NCBI RefSeq assembly: GCF_036231965.1
Contig: NZ_CP109499.1
Location: forward strand, 1,116,001-1,180,000
Source: Streptomyces sp. NBC_01428
Lineage (GTDB): Bacteria; Actinomycetota; Actinomycetes; Streptomycetales; Streptomycetaceae
Length of the DNA: 64,000 nucleotides
Reading direction: 5' to 3'
Of this stretch, positions 60,833 to 64,000 are shown in pieces. A program made the translations under genes and the position numbers. Below the pieces are notes generated by a model. It ran no database searches. It saw only the letters and a list, made by a program, of their open reading frames with translations, and was not told where the DNA came from. Positions within the stretch are counted from its first letter, which is position 1. Every line of letters starts with the position of its first letter.

Positions 60833-61309
60833 CTAGGCCCTCAGGGCGGAGCGGATCGCCTCGGCCTTCTCCGGTGTGAACACTCCACTGTCGAGGAGGG
60901 AGAGGATCGACAGCACGCCGCCGCCGGCACCCCAACTGCCTTCGTCGATCACGCGGAAGTTCACCCACCAGGCGGGCGACGGCTCCGCCGTGCCGCAGAC
61001 GTCGCTCATCGCGGCCAGGACGCGCTCGATGACCTGAGTACGGACTTCCCGGCGCCAGTCGCCGTCCATGACGGCGACGTCGATCACCATCACGTCGAGG
61101 TCCGGGCCCGCGTCCGCCAGCAACAGGCCGCCGATAGCCAACATGTCGGGGTCCCGCTCGACGAAGTGCACCTGGAATCCGACCCGTGCAGCCGGGGCGA
61201 ACTGTCCGACCTCCGGCACGAGTACGGCATCGGTCAGCGTCTCAGCCAGTTTGCGGCGCTGTTCCAGTCCGAGGCGGTCCTTCGAGGTGTTCACGGTGAT
61301 GACGGTCAT
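60833..61309 (-). CDS. Tautomerase-like protein
   Basis: This 158-aa protein begins MTVITVNTSKDRLGLEQRRK and has the strand-helix pattern of the tautomerase superfamily, in two halves. The catalytic Pro that normally follows the initiator Met is absent (Thr instead), so the classical chemistry is doubtful. It ends with a helical tail (LDSGVFTPEKAEAIRSALRA). ATG 61309 follows GGGAGGCAGG. It converges on the TetR gene and carries the shared operator upstream. Family assignment is moderate. Confidence 0.7.
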   Translation of the reverse strand: MTVITVNTSKDRLGLEQRRKLAETLTDAVLVPEVGQFAPAARVGFQVHFVERDPDMLAIGGLLLADAGPDLDVMVIDVAVMDGDWRREVRTQVIERVLAAMSDVCGTAEPSPAWWVNFRVIDEGSWGAGGGVLSILSLLDSGVFTPEKAEAIRSALRA

Positions 61310-61356
61310 GGCCTGCCTCCCACGGCATCTATCGTCAGAGGAGGCTACACCGGTCT

Positions 61357-61372
61357 TATAACGACTGTTATA
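61357..61372. promoter_or_regulatory. TetR operator before the tautomerase-like gene
   Basis: TATAACGACTGTTATA has near-perfect dyad symmetry and lies 48 bp before the tautomerase-like start. It matches 60141-60156 in the TAT-N-ACGA/GTTATA pattern. Confidence 0.68.
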
Positions 61373-61689
61373 GCGAAGGGGCCGGCGTCTCGGGCGTCCG
61401 AGTCGCGTACCAGAAAGTACTGGCGCTGCCGAGCCGCTACGGCACGTGGCAGGAGACAGCGGCCGTCAACCGCCATCTCTCCACGATCGCTGCCCATGAT
61501 TCAAGGATACCGACCCGATTCCTGATCGACGAGAAAAGCTCCAACGAGGGACAGAAACCGCCTTCGACGCGCAGGAAGATATCCCGCACCACCGGTTCTC
61601 CACCGACTCTCTCCGTTGCCGGAATTCAAGAGCCCACGTATCATGTGTGTGCCAGGTTCTTGCCACATGCGCCCGGCGAGAGGGTACAG
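61373..61689. other. Intergenic region before LAL regulator 2
   Basis: These 317 bp hold the LAL 2 promoter at 61616-61644 and no evident gene. No copy of the TGAGYA-N5-TRCTCA repeat was found here. Confidence 0.5.
61616..61644 (+). promoter_or_regulatory. Likely housekeeping promoter of LAL regulator 2
   Basis: TTGCCG (61616-61621) and TATCAT (61639-61644) are separated by 17 bp. A start near 61651 would give a leader of about 39 bases. It differs from the regulon-repeat promoters, suggesting that LAL 2 is expressed independently. Confidence 0.6.
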
Positions 61690-64000
61690 ATGGATGAAAT
61701 ACGTGCACATAATTGGCCTTTGACGGGGCGGGACGCAGAACTCTCCAGTTTCGAACGATCCCTACTGGATCGAGACTGCAAGGGATTCGCCATCCACGGG
61801 GCTTTGGGCGTAGGAAAGAGCCGACTCGCCGGTGAGTGCACCAAGCGGGCAGCCGATCTGGGCATGAAAGTGATGCGGGTGACCGCCACCAGGAGTGCAT
61901 CCGACGTTCCTTTCGGTGCAATAGCCCACATGATTCCCTCAGGGAACAAGGCGACGGAACTCACGGAAGTGGTGTCGGCTATTTCAGCCGGTCTGAGTTC
62001 CGAAAACAAACGCGTCGTGTTGCTCGTCGAAGACCTGCCACTCCTTGACCCGTCGTCCCGCATCGTCCTGCACCGGCTGCTGGATGCCGATCTCATATTC
62101 CTGGTCTCCACTGCTCGGACAGCGAGTACGGACAGTGCGGCCTCTGCGGTCTCGTTGCAGCAGTATCCTCTTGCGCGCATCTACTTGGAGGACACGGACC
62201 AGGCGACGGTGCATCGACTCCTGGAAGCCGCACTGGGCGGTTCCGTGAGTAGGCGTACGTCGTACGAACTGCACCTCAAGAGCGGCGGCAACCATCTCTT
62301 CTTGCGTGAACTCGTTCGCGCAGCCGTCGAGTCGAACTCACTGAAGAACGACGGTGAGGTCTGGGAGATTTCGCGCGACGGCGCCTTCAGTGCCGCAACT
62401 CCCGAACTGACCGACTTGATCCTTTCCAGACTCTCCGCCATCCCTGCCGAAGACCGATCCCTGATCGAGGTTCTTGCGATCTGCGGGGAAACCTCCACGA
62501 ACGTCTCACCCTCCTCGCAAGAAGAGGAAACTCTCATCAGGCTGGAAAATGAGGGACTCGCCGAAGTGAGCCTCGACGGCCAGAGAGTGGCTGTCACCCT
62601 GGCTCACCCCCTGTATGGCGAGGTGATACAGAAAAACATGCCTCTTTTCCGGAGGCGTCAGATCCTCCTCGGCCAAGTCGCCGCTATGGAGGCATTCGGC
62701 CTGAGAAGGAGAGACGACTTCTTCAAGTCGGCTCTGTGGAGAGTGGAAGCCACCGGAAGCGCGGACAAGCAAACCTTGTACCGTGCCGCCAGAATGGCAC
62801 GCGATGCCCATGACTACGAACAATCCCTCAAACTGCTTGAAGCCGTTCCGGACAGAGAGCGGGACATCGCATTCCTCCTCCTCTGGGGAGACTCCCTGGT
62901 ACAGGCCAGTCAGATCTCGAAGGCCGAGGAAGTTCTTGTTCAGGCTCAATCACTCGCATCGAACGAGGAGGAGCTGCTCGACGTAGTATTTGCCCGCGTG
63001 CAGAATCTCTTCTGGTCGGAAGGCCGAAAGGACGAGGCACTGGCCGTCATCAAAGAGGCCAAGAAGAACGTCGTCACTCCATCAGGCACTTACAAGATCC
63101 TCTCATCAGAGGCGACCATACTCGTCGCGTGCGGACAACCTGCAGCCGGACTTGAGGCGATAGAAAGCATGGCCCACCAGCCCCCGGGCCCCAAAGAGGT
63201 GAATGCCTGGCTCATCACCCTCGCGTTCACATCGCCCGCCCTGACCATGACGGGGCGCACCGAGGAAGCAATCGACGCCGCAGAACAGGCGTATGAGACG
63301 AATCTGAAGTACAACGACCAGGCTCTCTACCTTCACCCCGCCACCCAGTTGAACAGCCTCACCCTTGCTCTCTCCGAGTCAGGCCGTCTGGAGCGGGCCC
63401 GCACCGTCGGCCTCGGTGCACTGGAACAGGTCCTGGAGGCACGAGCGGCCATAGCGACTGTCTGGGCTGCGATGCACCTCGCCCGGGTCGAGTGGCTCTC
63501 AGGCCATCCCGGCCCGGCACGCCATTGGTACGCCGAGGCCGCCGCCCTCGCGAGGACACACCACCAGGGGCTGGCAATGAGGTGGGCTCTCTGTGGACTC
63601 GCGGCCGCAGCAGCACAGTTGGGGGACACGGACGGAGCGAGAAAGGCCATAGCGGAAGCCGAGCGGTACCCGGACGTGGGGCTCTTCGTCGGAGAGAACA
63701 TGTCGGCGACCGCCTGGCTGAACGTGGCCGACGGCGACCTTGTCGCGGCCCGCCGTGTACTGACCGCCGCCGCCCGCGAGGCGAGAGATGCAGGTGTGCG
63801 CAATACGGAGGTCGCGCTCCTGGTCGACATTGCCCGCCTGGGTGACGCACGCGGCGTGACATCAAGGCTGACCGAGCTGGCGGCGTGCTGCGACGGAGCG
63901 TTCACGGCCGCGCGCGTACGTTATGTGAAGGCCCTGGCCGCCGACGATCCAGCCGAGATGATGGCGTGTGCGACGGAGTTCGAGGGTCTGGGAGCGGACC
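61690..64000 (+). CDS. LAL-family LuxR regulator 2 (partial, runs off the edge)
   Basis: The open frame from ATG 61690 (after GAGAGGG) continues without a stop to the window edge, 770 codons. It is a clear paralogue of LAL 1: WPLTGRD, Walker A GALGVGKS (37-44), VVLLVEDLPLLDPSS, LAHPLYGEVI, FGLRRRDD and the C-terminal TPR-like units all correspond. The missing end should contain the LuxR helix-turn-helix. Codons up to about 63300 include many A/T-ending ones, unlike the rest of the gene and its paralogue, suggesting a mosaic origin. It may regulate genes right of the window. Confidence 0.85.
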   Translation, partial: MDEIRAHNWPLTGRDAELSSFERSLLDRDCKGFAIHGALGVGKSRLAGECTKRAADLGMKVMRVTATRSASDVPFGAIAHMIPSGNKATELTEVVSAISAGLSSENKRVVLLVEDLPLLDPSSRIVLHRLLDADLIFLVSTARTASTDSAASAVSLQQYPLARIYLEDTDQATVHRLLEAALGGSVSRRTSYELHLKSGGNHLFLRELVRAAVESNSLKNDGEVWEISRDGAFSAATPELTDLILSRLSAIPAEDRSLIEVLAICGETSTNVSPSSQEEETLIRLENEGLAEVSLDGQRVAVTLAHPLYGEVIQKNMPLFRRRQILLGQVAAMEAFGLRRRDDFFKSALWRVEATGSADKQTLYRAARMARDAHDYEQSLKLLEAVPDRERDIAFLLLWGDSLVQASQISKAEEVLVQAQSLASNEEELLDVVFARVQNLFWSEGRKDEALAVIKEAKKNVVTPSGTYKILSSEATILVACGQPAAGLEAIESMAHQPPGPKEVNAWLITLAFTSPALTMTGRTEEAIDAAEQAYETNLKYNDQALYLHPATQLNSLTLALSESGRLERARTVGLGALEQVLEARAAIATVWAAMHLARVEWLSGHPGPARHWYAEAAALARTHHQGLAMRWALCGLAAAAAQLGDTDGARKAIAEAERYPDVGLFVGENMSATAWLNVADGDLVAARRVLTAAAREARDAGVRNTEVALLVDIARLGDARGVTSRLTELAACCDGAFTAARVRYVKALAADDPAEMMACATEFEGLGAD

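Noticed and set aside
61027..61043. TGAGTA sequence within the tautomerase-like gene
   Set aside because: The right arm does not match TRCTCA and it lies inside a coding region, so it is not a fifth copy of the regulon repeat.
1..64000. tRNA, rRNA, CRISPR arrays, insertion sequences
   Set aside because: I saw no tRNA or rRNA sequence, no regularly spaced repeat array and no transposase frame.

Overview
The window looks like Streptomyces chromosome. It has very high G+C with strong third-position G/C bias, large multidomain regulators (SARP, LAL), a ram/amf cluster for the SapB morphogen including a RamR gene with two adjacent TTA codons, and many four-base stop/start overlaps.

1-8.2 kb: an NlpC/P60 cell-wall hydrolase (-), a 1209-aa SARP-ATPase-TPR activator (+), a membrane-anchored ricin-type lectin (-) and an orphan LuxR-type regulator (-). 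8.2-40.7 kb: a type VII (ESX-like) secretion locus read as one long + strand run: eccC, eccD, eccB, an 897-aa accessory protein with a degenerate ADP-ribosyltransferase-like end, a beta-helix/AAA+ fusion standing where EccA would be, two WXG100 proteins, a YxxxE-bearing secreted protein, a PPE-like protein, a YbaB-like protein and another WXG100-like protein. It ends in a 4765-aa polymorphic toxin-like protein with two HExxHxxGxxD zincin modules and a segment resembling ExoY/edema-factor cyclases, followed by a candidate immunity gene. Three 11-bp direct repeats, the spacing used by SARP regulators, lie in the divergent promoter region before eccC.

41-49 kb: the SapB cluster: ramR (+) convergent with ramC-ramS-ramA-ramB (-). 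49-52 kb: a propeller-like protein and a divergent TetR/FAD-monooxygenase pair with a perfect 16-bp palindrome between them.

52-64 kb: what appears to be an undescribed peptide system. Three short genes (37, 57 and 60 aa) encode internally repeated peptides built on an HN-(E/Q)-(I/A)-V-V core. They are interleaved with two paralogous TPR proteins, an MFS transporter, a small predicted secreted protein and two paralogous LAL regulators. A 17-bp inverted repeat, TGAGYA-N5-TRCTCA, lies before all three peptide genes and before the secreted-protein/LAL unit. A plausible model is an autoregulated peptide signalling or peptide export circuit: the LAL protein binds the repeat, the MFS protein exports peptide, and TPR proteins bind it. 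Inside this region is a TetR/tautomerase-like pair sharing a TATAACG-type operator. The last gene runs off the right edge.
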